Origin: Pyxicephalus adspersus
Taxonomy: Eukaryota > Chordata > Amphibia > Anura > Pyxicephalidae
DNA length: 64,000 nt
Assembly (NCBI RefSeq): GCF_032062135.1
Contig: NC_092859.1
Span: forward strand, 132,136,518 to 132,200,517
Reading direction: 5' to 3'
The notes beneath the pieces were generated by a model. The model was not told where the DNA came from and made no database searches. It saw nothing but the letters and a program-made list of their open reading frames with translations. The translations under genes and the position numbers were made by a program. Positions 45,425-58,466 of this stretch are shown one piece after another (positions within the stretch are counted from its first letter, which is position 1; the number at the start of each line of letters is the position of its first letter).

Positions 45425-46087
45425 CTGATTAAAAAAAAAACATAAAACATTAAAAGTATAGCAATAAATATTTTAATCATAATACTGCAATATGATGAAA
45501 AAATAATCTATAATGCAAAATCTTTGATCTGGTTTTTACCGTATATGGCCCAGCAAGCTATTTTATTTTAAGCTTTCCCTGCACTCCTTCTTGCATACCA
45601 ATAATCTAATATAAAAGCAGGTACCAGAGAAGCAAGTTGCTGTTAGTAGGTGACTATAAAACCTGCTCTTTACAACAGAATTTTTTTTCTTTGTGCCACA
45701 AGCCCTAAGAACCTCAGCAAGCTGGCAGCTGGGCATCTCCCTTTTGCCATGTATGACAATGCCCAGCAAGTAGTGACAGGGTTTATTAAGATCTGCAAGC
45801 TATGGGTCACAGTATTCTGATACAGGGGTATTTGGTCAATACACTGTAATTATTCTCAGATTGGGGAGATTTGTAGATAAACAGAGTGGCAGGAAATTTT
45901 TGTTTAGGGAGGATTTGGGCTTGGAAAGGGAATTCGTACTGGGAAGTAGGAAGGGATGCTATGGGCCTCATATACTACTAAGCCTTGCACTTCAAACATT
46001 ACATATTCCTGCCCCAGAACTTTGTAAACTAGTTTTTATTTTCCCAGTGTTGTGTACATTGAATACTCCTAAACCACTGTATTCCAT

Positions 46088-46398
46088 GGGCCTGATTTAT
46101 TAAAGCTCCGTAAAACTGGAGAAGATAGACTATCATGGAAAAAGTGGAAAAATCTGAATAATCCAGCAAACCTGCATTGGATGTCTTACAAATCTTTTAT
46201 TATTTTTTATTTTATTATTATTGGTTTTTGGTCCTGACCTGATCCATTTTAGGTATGCTGGATCATTCAAGCTCTCCAAGGCTGGAGAAGATACACTTTC
46301 TTAGTGAAGCTGGGTGATCCAGCCTTGGAGGGCTTTAATAAATCAGGCCGATGAAGTCTATCTTCTCCAGTCTTGGAGATCTTTATCAAATTAGGTCC
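46088..46398. mobile_element. Nested pair of family A foldback MITEs
   Basis: An outer element starts GGGCCTGATTTATTAAAGCT at 46088 and ends near 46398 (ATCAAATTAGGTCCT). Inside, about 46265-46350, a second set (AAGCTCTCCAAGGCTGGAG ... CCAGCCTTGGAGGGCTTTAA, AATAAATCAGGCC) lies in place of the expected arm. Confidence 0.6.
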
Positions 46399-47029
46399 TG
46401 TGTGTCAGATACTCCTGACCCCTGTGCTGCACACATACTCCTGCCTCCTGCACACTATGTATTACAAAAAAAAAAATCAGTTCAGGCAAAGACAGGGAAA
46501 ATAGTTGAAAGACTCAACCACTGAGCTGTTTTTAAACACCCAACTGTTTGTGTAGATTCTCCACGTAGTCAGATTTCAGTGTTCACAATATGAAAATGCA
46601 ATATATTTATAATTTTTGGACCCTGGTTATAATACATACAATACATTACATTATACAGTACATTAACAATAGTTTGCTTTTGTAACCTATCTTCATGGCG
46701 AAATCAATGTCCATGCTTAACTGATTTTCAATGATCTTTGTAACCCAGTTTATCTGTTTTAATCTTATCAAAGCTCACCTTTCAATGAACTTCATCTGTT
46801 TGTAAGCTTCATTTATGGTCATTTCCTATTTGCTGCTAATGTAGGGAGTAAGCTAACAAGAAGCAGATGGACAGTATACGACTGTATAGCTTTATCAAGC
46901 TAGATTGTCAAGCTTTATAATGCAAAAATTCAAGTCGGTGGGGGCAACTAAAACTATAATATTATTATTTTCAACATTTAGTTATGTGTCTTAAAATAGC
47001 ATACCATCCAACTTTGAAAATGGTAAAAG

Positions 47030-47165
47030 CTTTGTACATGTGCTAGATGATTTCTGCCCAAGCTGGACAAAAATCTAGCATGTGTACAGCAGTTCTCCAA
47101 TGTCATTCACCAATCGGTCACAGTGGAGAACCTTTACGGACAAGTGACTTTTGGCCGCACACTCG
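47030..47165. repeat. Interspersed repeat fragment (TCTAGCATGTGTACAGCAG)
   Basis: Shares AAAATCTAG, GTGTACAGCAG and CTCCAATGTCATTCA with 6135-6260. Confidence 0.4.
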
Positions 47166-48476
47166 CTGTTTAGGATTTGTGTGCAGTCACATCTGCAGCT
47201 GTGTGCAAATGTGGTTTCCTGCAGTGCAGTTTGCCTCTAATGTACATAAAGTAGCAGTTTGCTGTGCGTCATGGAATGGAAAACTGTGCAGTTTTTATGC
47301 AAGGGTTTGATAGAGCCCTTTAACACAACCGAAGTCAAAAGCCTTTGCTGCTTCTCACTCTCCTGCACCTAATCATAAGCCCCGTGGTTTGAGAGTGGTA
47401 TATTTTCCTGTGCGGATATTATATTGTCAAGCAGATATATACTCAAATCATTGGGAATTTGAAATGCAATATTTTCCAACACCTGAAGACAGCGCACTGC
47501 AACTTTTTTTTGACTCATACAGGAAGTGTGTTGTTACCAGCATGAAGACGTTACATGAAAGACATCAAGAACAGCTCAGCATTGATATATCTATTTTATC
47601 TTAATTGTCAAATGCTTAAAGTATTTTTCCTAGTGATGTTTTGAACTTTGAACAAATGTGTTTAGCAACCAGTACTAAAGTCTACATCTAGATGAAAGCC
47701 TCCTAGTACTACAATAAACTAGGTAAAAGGTTTACAAGTCTGTTAAATTGAAGAGCAACAGTACAAAAGGACAAATTTGGATTCCAGTGGTCACTTTTGT
47801 ACTTTGCTCTTAAGAGACTCTGGGCTCTCCTTTGACAAATTGACTCAAAATACAAGTCAATGTTATGCAGATACAATAATACTTTTTGAGAAAAAACCCT
47901 CCCTAAAGATTATGGACAACCAAATAATGTGACCATAAGCACTGTGCCAGAATTATTCTGCATATATCCATATACATGGATAATATAATAAATAGTCTGC
48001 ACATGCTTCCTAAAACATTTCAGGCAATGCAGCTTTGCCATGCTGAAAGTACTTTCACCTTTGATGTTGCTATATTTATAACATTATACTATAACTAATG
48101 ATATCAGCAATCATAGTAAAATATCATTGAGTCTCATTCACCGACTCTACCCCTTTTTTTGTACTTTGTAACTTTGCTTTCATTGTTTCAAAGCAATGAT
48201 CACCTGAAATCCACCCATATAATGCATGGAGGCTCTGGATGTAGTAAAATACCCAACAACTGTATAAAATGATGTATCTACAATATTCTGCATCAGGTAC
48301 AGCCCTATTTACAGTAAATGCAGTTAACATTGCAATCCATACAAAAAGCACAATGTAAAAAGGATTTAAAAGAATTAGAAAGGATTCCCTGATCTCACTC
48401 TAATATTCATATTTTACTCATAATTGAATTTTTGTTCCAATATAGATGGTGGTAAACTTTACCCAACCAATTATTA

Positions 48477-49253
48477 CATCAAAGAGTGGCAAAACCATGC
48501 CTAAAAATTGGATTTTTTTGCGATCATATTAAAAAAAATACAAAACAACTTTAGTAATAATTGTTATAATAAGTAGTAGGATCCCAAGGATCAAATTTAG
48601 ATTAGGGGAGATCAAATATATTGATCTCTTGAACCTTGGGATCCTTTTGTCCTTAACAAACTAACATATGATGTGTAAATGTTCTCTAATAGTTACTAAT
48701 TATTACTATTTTCGGAGTTACCCTGAAAGGTAATATTGGATAGAATCTTTTGGTCTTCTTTAATCTTCCCAAAATGTTTGCTGCATTTTTGTGCTCCTTG
48801 AGGTTATTTGCCACATTGCTCTATGGTTGTAAGCAGTTCTGGAATAATAAAGAATTCTTATTGTGCAATATGTATGTTCTATTTGATCAAAGACATATTG
48901 GAAGTATATAATTCTTTGCCTAGTATTTATCTATGGTATGTACTACCCAAAATATATTCTACTTGCCTTGATCCTTTATATACACATCTTTTGTAGAATT
49001 TATTAATAGTTCCTGTCCTCTTGAAAAAGCAGTATCTACTGTGAAACAAGTTGAGGTGTTCAACATATGGAGAAGGATATACCAAGTTCTCTCATTAAAG
49101 AAGCAACACACAAGTATTTTGTTTATTGTACTAAACCTACATTGTTATAGATTGCTATGTGTGTTTTTTTTATCTAAATAAAGCTGTTTTGTATGTTTTT
49201 AATATGATCTCCAAAAATCCAATTTTTAGGCATGTTTTTGCCACTCCTTGATG
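48477..49253. mobile_element. 777-bp DNA transposon with ~53-bp terminal inverted repeats
   Basis: Left end CATCAAAGAGTGGCAAAACC; right end, inverted, CATCAAGGAGTGGCAAAAAC. The arms match for ~53 bases (48477-48529 and 49201-49253) with about six mismatches, through CATGCCTAAAAATTGGATTT and GATCATATT. TA lies on both sides (48475-48476, 49254-49255), which suggests Tc1/mariner-type insertion. The interior has a hairpin at 48580-48655 (GGATCCCAAGGATCAAA / TTGAACCTTGGGATCC) and no transposase. Non-autonomous. Confidence 0.8.
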
Positions 49254-50329
49254 TATTAATTGATCTTTTACTTAGCATAAATTGTGGCAGGTTGTTAGAG
49301 AGTGCTCCCCACTGATTTAGGGTTATTTTACTACAGGCTCAATGGTGCTTCCATTTAACTGAACAGGAGCCGTTGGGAAGCATTTTATGTAAGATATACT
49401 TTAGTGGCTTGGTTCCAGTGTTGATTAAAACCTCTTGTAATAATACCTACTTTATTTGTCCATTAAGTAGCATCAGAAAGTTTTGCAATCATTGCTCTAA
49501 AAAAAAAAAACAGGTTTCTTGTGTGTGGTTATTGCTTGTGTTGCAATTCTGTTCTCATATAGTTGATAGGTGCTGCTTGTGTGTTATGAAAGAATTAATT
49601 TGATTGAAATCAAGTACGTTGATAACTTTCTCTCTGCCTGTACTATAAAGTTATCAATTAGCTTTGCCCCCAGCTACTTCTACAGACTGATAGAGTATGT
49701 TGTCACCCTGGGGCAGGAAGTGTGTTATTGGCTATTGAGTGTTACTGCAATATTTTACACTTTTTGAGTTTAGTTATGCTTTTAACCTGGACAGCCCCCA
49801 AAAAATTAAGGTTAAGCAATATGATTCTTGCGTTGCAAAAGACCATTTGTGAGTGGGTCTCAAATATGTACACTGACATGTATTACCATAAAAGTTTTTC
49901 CTTGGTAACTTATATTTAATTGTGTATTTAGCTGTTTTCCAGCTTTTAGCCGAGAAACTTACACCTTAAATAATTTTTTATGCAAAAAATGAATGTCTTA
50001 ATAATGCTGAGGCTATTGTGTACAGTTCAGTTACCAGTAGTCAGGAACACTGGAAATATCATTCACCCTTACAAATCACTTGATATATGGACATTGTGGT
50101 AAGCCAACAAATGAGTGTTTGACAACAATCTTGAAACCTAAGAAGAGTGATGTCAAAAAAGACAAAGTGGTCCAACAAGTCTGATTGTTTTTTTTACCTT
50201 GTTGTCTAAACATACATATAGAGTTTGTCCCAAGTGTGTTTATATTCACTTACTGTTGAGTGACTCAGTAGTTCTGTTCCTAGCATCAACTACACTTTTG
50301 GTAAACTATTCTTTTCTGAGATTAGTGTC

Positions 50330-50935
50330 AAACTTTCCTCCTGATAGTTTGAGGTAAATCCCTTGTGTTATGAATCTCATATTGCCCTCCTGCACCTTAT
50401 TTATGTTGTATTGTATTTAAATGAATGATCATAATTCCCCCCATCCCCTTTTTTCCTAAGAATTCTACATTTTAGACTCTCCAGTCTCACCTGATATGTT
50501 TCGTTCGTTCCTGATTTCGCCCATCCCTGACCTGGTTATATCTCAAAATGTTTTTGTAAGTGAGACCTCCACAACTGTACAGTATTCTGAATGAGGCTCA
50601 ATTAAATGTTGATATTTAGCTGATGTATTTAGTGAATCTGGACCTTCTAGTGTTGTACTCTAGATTTTTGTTCTCTTCTCCCACTGCCTGGCCACACTGT
50701 TAGCTCATTTTTCACTTCTGTAGTGCTGAACATAACCGTACTCTCAATATTTGAATCTAGGAAAAGTTTTCTTAATTACCAGTTTCATCATTTTGCATTT
50801 TCAAATGTTGAAGTGCAGTTGCCATTGCTTTAATCAATATTCTAGTAATGCTAACCATGCCTCATGTTACAAATACCTCCAGAAGTATCAACCCTATTGC
50901 ACACTTTTGTGTCATCAGACCCTATTTACAACAAC
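50330..50935 (-). mobile_element. Probable LINE-derived fragment
   Basis: Segments such as ATTTTGCATTTTCAAATGTT, GCAGTTGCCATTGCTT and CCTCCAGAAGTATCAACCCT recur in frog genomes (from memory), where I have seen them continue on the opposite strand into a reverse-transcriptase motif. No motif is intact here. Confidence 0.3.
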
Positions 50936-50944
50936 ACTCTATGT

Positions 50945-51130
50945 AACAATAACTCTATGCACACACACTAGATGACTGTTGCTCAAGAGAAGCAATCATA
51001 ATTGAAAATATCCAGCATGTGTACAGCTGTCAACCTCATTTCTCTATCTACGAGACAACCACTGTGGAGAAGAACGCAGCAGGGTGCTCCCGCTTGTCCA
51101 CCTCTCTTCCCTTTTCATACCTTGAGACAA
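50945..51130. mobile_element. GTGTGTAC-type MITE remnant
   Basis: CACACACACTAGATGACTGT, ATCCAGCATGTGTACAGCTG and GAACGCAGCAGGGTGCTCCC resemble parts of the 42.0 and 47.0 kb elements. Ends not defined. Confidence 0.4.
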
Positions 51131-52891
51131 GAAAACTCAAGCTTACAAGCACTAGGTAGCTCAATCAGCTAAATATTATCTATCATGCACCAGAGGTACA
51201 GTGCTGGGAGCTATTATCAGTAACCAGAACAATGCAGCTAGTTGGGGGGGGTTTGAAGTATCTTTGGTGTATCTGCATGTAATTAGAACCTTTACATAGA
51301 TGGCTTATTTAAGTGCTCAACTGTTTTTACTAGCAAGAACACTTGTAAACTGATTTTTTTATTTACTGAATTCTTTAGCAAGCTGGTTTTAACTTGAGCA
51401 AGTACAAAACTCAACAAAGAATTGTATACATATACACACTGGCAACGTGCATGGTAAAGAAAGGCAATTTAAAGTGAAACTAAAATTGAACTTTTAAGTT
51501 TGTTGATTAGGCTGGCCATTTTTGCAGAAAGGGACAGGCTCCATATTCCTGTCCACAAAGCCTAGCTGTGCATACGGCATTCACTTACGTGTGGCAGCAT
51601 AAATGAACTCCAACATGCCTAGTTTAGTTCCACTAAAATGTGAATCCTTTTAAAAAGCTGTAAAGAACTAGATATGTATAGCAGTATAGCTAGATAGGAA
51701 CTAGTAACACATTTTCTTACACATGTTACAAAGTACAATAATCACAGGTGTTCAGAAAAAAAAGTTTATATGCTATATAACCACATGAACAACACCTAAA
51801 GTCTCTAATGATTTAATTGTTTAGGATAAACTAAGCAATATGATTTTTTGTTGTTCGCATAAATATATCTTTTGTTGGGTGCTGTCTTACCACCATATCT
51901 TTCCTTTATGGTTTTTGTTATGTTTTTTGAGAAACATGGTAAGCAACCATGATCACAAAGGCTGTAACCTTTAAAAATTATTAAACAGTCATAAGCTCCC
52001 CATAGTGAGAGAGGCAAAAACATAAAGCACATGAAGAAACTGTACGCCTGAAAACTCAATTCATGTCAAAACTCATCTACATCTAAATTTGTTATAAATA
52101 AAAAACATTAAAAATTCAAAGCATTCAAAGCTCCCTACAAAAAATGCCTTAAGTACTGTAGTAGTAAACACAATGCTGTGAAGGAGAGGAAGGGTCTGGA
52201 TAGACACTGGTTTTTCCAGTGACTTTTGTGTACTTTGGAAACTGTTTGCAGGGCCTAAGTTGCAAGCTTAGCTGCCTTTCAGCTCTGGGTACTACATTCA
52301 AACAACTATAGAAAGTTGCTTTGCTATCAGTTGGTCAGCTTGGGTATTAATGTTCGTATCTGCTGATCAATTAAAAAAAATATGGCTTAATGCTTTGATA
52401 AATGGTGCCTCAGACCTCTGCCATATGAACAACCTTGGTCGGTTAGAAGCCATTTTTGGGGTGGCCAACTGTATAGCCATCTACTATGGGTGTGATAAAT
52501 TTTATGTTGTAATAAAATTGATGCTCCTATTTTCTAAACTTGGGCTGCCTGAATCTAAATCTTAAACAGGAAATGTACCCATAAAGCTATCACCTAACAT
52601 GACCTCACCCAATGTTTAAAGTGGAACTCAAGCCAAATTTGTTTGTTTTTTCAGTTTGAATAGGGAAAGAAAGAAACAGAACTTTGAAATTGTAATTGTT
52701 TGCCGAACTGAAAAAGACTGGAGAATTGCTCCAGGCAGATTAAATGGCATTGGGTGCAAGCCAAAGAAGGCACACCCATCGTCTCAGTTTACCTCAGTAA
52801 AACAGAAATCATTAAGGAGAATGCTGGTTGAATATAAAGCTGATCTTTTGGTTTCAGTGTTTTTGTCATACACCTGTAACAAGCATGTATA

Positions 52892-53204
52892 CAGGTAGTC
52901 CCTGAGTTAAGGACATCCGACATACGGACTACTCTTAGATACAACGGGCTTCCCTGCTCGTTTGTGTGCAGGACGGAGGCTTGATGGGGGGAAGGGGGCG
53001 GTTTGCATGACTTGCAGAAGAAATCTTTTGCTAAACACAGCTAAGGTTGAGGGTGAGCTCTTCTGCAAGCACCCCTTAATGACCAAGACAAACTCTGCTG
53101 TTGTTCTTTTTGCATATCAAAGCACAGCTTGCTCCAGAGGTTAATGAATGTCTAGGTTCCATAAAGTCCCTATCTCGTATGTAACCCGGGGACTACCTTT
53201 AACC
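52892..53204. mobile_element. ACAGGTAGTCCC-ended DNA element, copy 3
   Basis: ACAGGTAGTCCCTGAGTTAA at the left and TAACCCGGGGACTACCTTT at the right, inverted. Shares TTTGCATGACTTGCAGAAG, AATCTTTTGCTAAA and CTTAATGACCAAGACAAACT with copies 1 and 2. TA precedes the left end. Confidence 0.65.
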
Positions 53205-53342
53205 ATTCTGGTACAAGGATTCAGAATGTATGAAAGACAAAGGGTCAGAACACCAACCAGGGGCCAATCGGTAGATATTAGAGCCAGGTCAGAAATGGCA
53301 GCATACATGTCTTTTAGTGAGGTCCACTTTAATGTCTTCTAA

Positions 53343-55659
53343 ATGAACTGATCCAGAAAAAGTATACTGATCAGAAAAACCATAATGCAATATCTGCCTA
53401 CTTGTTTTAGGTAAATTCCGAAAATAAGTAAAGTAAAGGGAACAGATTGACAGCCAGATAATCAACCTTTTTCTCAGGAGAATTCATCAATGACAGCAAA
53501 ATAATTTAAAAAAACTAATAACTTTAACCTAATTCCTAAACTAAAACTTAAACCTGTACCTAAAGTTATATTTTGCCCAACCCTTGTTCCTTAAAGTTTC
53601 TTACACAGAAAGTACCCATAAATCTTATTGACCTATTTTAATTTTAGTGGAAATTTGCCATTTGCTTATTTTTCCAACCTGTTCTCCACAGATCTGTTTA
53701 AATAGGCCATATTTATAGAGGCATACATGCGACTAAGTGACTAAGTAAGTCTACCCTGACTTTTTTTAAACACGTTTAAATGCCCAAAAGGCTGTTGTAT
53801 GAGTTTTTAAGCAATTGTAAAAGCATTTAAAAGCAAGGTATGTGGCAAAAGGAGGTAGAATAGGAGAAAACACCCATAAATGCCCAAAAAAGTTCCAAAA
53901 TTGCCAGAAATTACTATAAACACCCACATTTCAATGGTGGCATTTGGAATATTTTAGAATTTAAGGCATTTTTGGGCATTTGTAAGGAGTTTTGGGGCAT
54001 AGGTATTATGGGTATTTTAACACTTTCCAAACATTGCAGGATGTTATTTTATTACAGACCATCAAGAAAACGGCTGTGTGGACTGTCCTGTTGGGATGAA
54101 TAAGAATTTTAAATATGGGAGTTTAAATGCTGGGGAAATAGTCTGTGTAGACTTGGCCTTAAAGTGGATATGTGCAGGTTTACTACAAAACTATGTGTGA
54201 GTGGTTCATGTGAAAACGTGGGATACAAATTCTCCCTTTAGCAGGTGTATTCCCTTTTCAGTGAAATTACAGCACTTTTCATAAATATACAGAAATACTA
54301 GTACACCATCTGTTAAAAATATTGCAGAAAACAGAGGGCAAGCAGGTCTTTAAAAGTAATTTACACAGCACTGTCATGAAATTATTCAAACAGAGGATCA
54401 TACACTACATGACTGAAAAGTATGTAATTTATTAGTAAGGAAGGGGCAAAGTGGGAGCAGCCCGTTTATTCTAATATCTAAACATAATGGTGAGATGTGG
54501 CATGTGGTTTCCCTTGGGATTGTGGTCCCACTTGGGATTGTGGCAAAGACAAGCCAATAAGGAACCCCTACCAGAACCATGTAGGCTAGCATTGGAAATA
54601 CCTGGAGCTTTATGGATTATAATAAAATAGCCAGTTTTTGTAATAAGTTTGCGGTTTTTGCCTTTTTTAGATAATAATTAGGTAAATAACATGTAGGTGA
54701 CAGCTAAAGAATATTTCTCATAATATACATTTGTGTCTGTGCAAATTCCAGAGAGAATCAAGTGAGAGTGAACCCAGTGGGGCACCAGGTCTCCATGGCC
54801 CCAACAGGCACAGATGAGTTAGGGCAAGTTACTGGAGCAAACAACCGCCTTAACCTGACATGCCGGTTACTGAATAAGCCCTTTCCTTACAACATAGCTC
54901 GGTTGTCTGTCCATGATATGTCCTGTCACCATTACAGCTGCTTTAAGATTACATAGAAATGATGATTAGAACAGTGTATTTCTATGTAGATGTAAACAGA
55001 CACAGACAATAGGTAAGGTATTTTCGGTTGCTGAGTCAGGATCATAACTCCCTGCAGACTTCACATAGTCTGGGGGCATTTGTTTTAATTAGCTGTTACT
55101 ACAACGCTGTCGTTACCATTATTATCCTCCGCTGTGTCATAAATAACCCCTTGATTGCCTACATACATATACTGAGCCTATTGCTGTGTTATGCAGAAAG
55201 ATTGATGCTTTAATTTTACTATGATAAGGTCAGGCACACAGATTTGTTTAGTTTGGTCAGTTTTGAGTGTCTTGAAAATTAATCCCTGCACAAAGGAGTT
55301 ATGTTTACAAACTAACACATTCAATGCTAGATATTGACATGTTTTAAATGGCAGTAAAGTAATTAACATGGCACAGTTTACAGAGAAAATGTAGGTAATA
55401 GTGGTACTAAAGGACTCATATTTATACCGACTTCTGGTCAATACAAATAAACTAATATGTTATCAGGAAAAATGTGAATTTCAAATTCTACTGAACGTAT
55501 GTATTGGAAATGGAAAATTGGTGAACGTAAGGAGTACTGCTTAGCATGCACAGATGCTAAAACAAAACCCAATTTTTTCAGCTTCTAGGCCAACTCTATC
55601 TTTTTTTTTAATATTATTGGTATTTTCATTATTCTGTTTTTATATAACCATCTATAAAA
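53343..55659. other. SLC27A2 intron 1, no feature seen
   Basis: AT-rich sequence, no recognised element. Confidence 0.4.
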
Positions 55660-56520
55660 TTCTTTAAATACTATGAGCAGTGGTTCTGTAGCACATGTGA
55701 ACCATTAGCATTCTTGCAAATCGGAGTGGTTTGGATGCCATTAAGCAGATAGGCAACATGTGTGAAAATGTCTAAAAAATTGTGCCGTTCATAGCAACCA
55801 GTCTTATAAACATGGATTTTGGGATTGTAAAAAAGCAAGCAGGCCTCGTGTGTTAAAAACATCTGAAAAAAGAATTGTGCTGCCCATAGCAACCAGTCTA
55901 TAGCAACAATTCCAAAACATGGATCTTAGGATTGTAAAGAAGAAGGTAGGCCTCGTGTGTGAAAAATGTTGAGAAAAAAGAACTGTGATACCCATAGCAA
56001 CCAATGCTACCAACATGCATCTTAGAATTGTAAAGCAAGTAGGTCTTCTGTGTGAAAATGTTTGACTTTAGAATTGTGGGGCCCAAAGCAACACTTCTAA
56101 AATATTGATCCTGGGATTGTAAATAGGATAGTGGACCTCGTGTGAAAATATCTGAAAAAGAATTGTGCTGCCTATTTCAACCAAACCTAAAACATGTCAC
56201 AATCTTGGGATTGTAAATAGGTAGGGCCCATCTCTGAAAAATTTAATTTTTTGCCCATAGTAACCTAAAATTGCTGGGAATTGTAAAGAAGATAGTAAAG
56301 AAGATGTGTGAAAATATCTGAATATAGAATTGTGAGGCCCATAGCAACCAATCCCACTAACCTTCCTTTTAGGACTTTGGCAGGGACAAGCCACAGAAAA
56401 GAACTGTGCTGTCCATAGCAACCAATCCTACAAACATGCGTCCTGGGATTGTAAATAAGCAGGTAGGCCTCATATGGGAATATGGCTGATAAAAGATATG
56501 TGCTGTCCATAGCAACCAAA
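55660..56520. repeat. Tandem satellite, ~75-108 bp unit, about 9 copies
   Basis: Each unit has CCCATAGCAACCA, an ACATG(C/G)ATC(T/C)T(A/G)GGATTG segment, TGTAAA(A/T)A and GGTAGGCCTCGTGTGTGAAA, then ATGTCTGAAAAAAGAATTGT. CATAGCAACC-type landmarks fall at about 55791, 55885, 55993, 56083, 56169, 56254, 56341, 56414 and 56507. Units vary in length and sequence, so the array is not recent. Confidence 0.8.
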
Positions 56521-56625
56521 ATCTGATGGTGCTTTGTACTATACAGACAGTCTATTCTGAAGCTGTCATATCTAACACCCAGTGTTGTCCATCATAGGCA
56601 GCCTGGGATAAAGGTTCTATTCTCT

Positions 56626-56770
56626 TAGATTGTAAGCTCTTTGGGGCAGGGTCCTCTTCTCCTGTTTCACTGTCCTGTACCTGTCTGTCCCTGTCTCCTA
56701 TTTAATGTACAGCGCTGTGTAATATGTTGCTGCTTTTTAAATCCTGTTTAAAAATAATAATATTAATAAA
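56626..56770 (+). repeat. SINE-like 3' tail (TAGATTGTAAGCTC family)
   Basis: TTAGATTGTAAGCTCTTTGG, CAGCGCTGTGTAATATGTTG and an AATAATAATATT tail. Same family as 59862-60030 and 60203-60355. The terminal part resembles that of the tRNA-headed SINEs. Confidence 0.6.
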
Positions 56771-57426
56771 CAAATATAGTCAAGTTGGTGTTATTCTTGT
56801 GATGGGTCACCATGAGCTGTGAAACACTCAAGTTCAAGTCCCCAAAAAATGGATGTCACCATCACTGCTCCCCAGTCAGTGTGATTCACATACTGATGTA
56901 AGTTAGCAGGAAGTCTGATAATAATCTGTGACTCTACCTTTGAAATGTAATGCAATGCATACCTATATATATACAATAAAGTCTAGGATAACCTCCCTCT
57001 GAATTTGAGCCCTATATTTACTTGATGTGAAGCTACATGATCCAAAGTAAATCTGACCACACACTCTACAATTTTATTGTGTAATCTCTATAAATTCCAT
57101 TTACATATACAAATCAATTTGAATCTAATCAGGGGGACCTCAAATGCATATTTGTTAATAAATCTAAATCAGATGGTACTGTAGGGTATGCAATCATTTT
57201 AAAAGGATTTTGCCATTCATCTTAGCATTTTGGATTGTTGCATTACTACATATGCATCAATGCATGTTTTTTCACACATTAAGGTGCATTGAGGTGCATT
57301 GCATTATCCGCGAAAACAGAAATGCAGCTTTTTTTGATGACGTATTCCACAGTAGTATGTTAATGTGCCTTGACATGAATGTGCATTCAGTTTACATTGC
57401 CATAATGCATTGGGAACCATTTAAAA

Positions 57427-57804
57427 CAGGTGTCAAACTCAAATACACAGTGGGCCAAAATTAAAAACTTAGACAAGTCGTGGGCCAAACTTGAAACTGA
57501 AATAGCACCGCTATTACAATTCCCTGCGTCAAGAAAACAGTCCAATGCTGGGCTTAATATTATGAGTGGCTGGAACCCCCTCCTTACTGAAATAGCACCG
57601 CTACTACAATTCCCTGCATCTATAAAACAGTCCAATGCGGGGCCACGAGTAGGCAGAGGGACCGCTGGTCTATAGATGCGAGTGATGCTGGAAATTGTAG
57701 TAGTGGCGCTACTTCAATTCAGCTGTGGGCCAGCTGCAATTCATATTTAGGATTCCTTTGGGGGCCAAGAAAAAGACGTTGCGGGCCAGAGTTTGACACC
57801 CCTG
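57427..57804. mobile_element. hAT-type MITE, 378 bp
   Basis: Inverted ends CAGGTGTCAAACTC / GAGTTTGACACCCCTG. Flanked by 8-bp repeats ATTTAAAA (57419-57426) and ATTTGAAA (57805-57812), one mismatch; 8-bp duplications and CAGGGGTGTCAAACTC-like ends are hAT hallmarks. An internal direct repeat, CTGAAATAGCACCGCTA and onward for ~55 bases, occurs at about 57498 and 57588. No transposase. Confidence 0.85.
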
Positions 57805-58108
57805 ATTTGAAACAAATGCCCTTGCAATATCCTCACAATCAATGTTTGTTTTCGTGGCTTGTAGTAATGCATGTGTTACCACCATGCATGTCAGCAAAAA
57901 AAGTTCTTTCACCATAACACTATACCAGGGCAAGAATGGCAGGGGCTGAGTAGGAGATGTGCCCACCTCTCACTCCTCTCACTATGATCTTACTATAGAA
58001 TCCATCAAACTGCAAGATAATACTCAGCAGTGTTTGTGACTCCTGGACAGCTGGAGGTGACAGTTTTGCAAATAGCAGTAGCTAAACCTTTGTGGGGTGA
58101 CAACTGGT

Positions 58109-58466
58109 TTACAACTTACAGAGAAGGGGGAGACTACAGGTCTACAACTTACACACAGAAGGTGACAACAACTTTACAACTTACACATAGGGGGTGGCTA
58201 CAGGTGTACAACTTACACACAGGGGTAGGGGAAGACTTCAGTAGTACAACGTACATACGTGGGGTGACTACAGGTGAACAGATTTCACACGGGGTGATTT
58301 TAGGTGTACAGCTTACACACAGGGGGAGACTACAGGTGTACAGCTTACACACAGGGGGTGACTACAGGTGTACAACTTACACACAGGGGGTGACTACAGG
58401 AGTACTACCTACACCGGGGGGTGACTAAACCTGTACAACTTCCATACAGGGGGTGACTACAGGTGT
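58109..58466. repeat. Minisatellite array 1, ~32 bp unit, about 11 copies
   Basis: Unit GTACAACTTACACACAGGGG then GTGACTACAG, with drift between copies. Since 32 is not a multiple of 3, the long open frame over it is a by-product of the repeat, not a gene. Confidence 0.85.

Noticed and set aside
45563..45769. - strand frame just upstream of SLC27A2 exon 2 as a possible exon 1
   Set aside because: Its translation has none of the FATP2 N-terminal features (membrane segment, FRDETLTY-type motif) and no donor in the right phase.
55660..56520. Regular spaced repeats suggesting a CRISPR-like array
   Set aside because: Vertebrate context, units of 75-108 bp that are similar throughout with no unique spacers, and no cas genes; an ordinary satellite.
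58030..58428. 132-codon + strand open frame with a repeating Thr/Tyr-rich peptide
   Set aside because: It is the translation of the 32-bp minisatellite; other frames are open too and there is no start context, intron signal or known domain.
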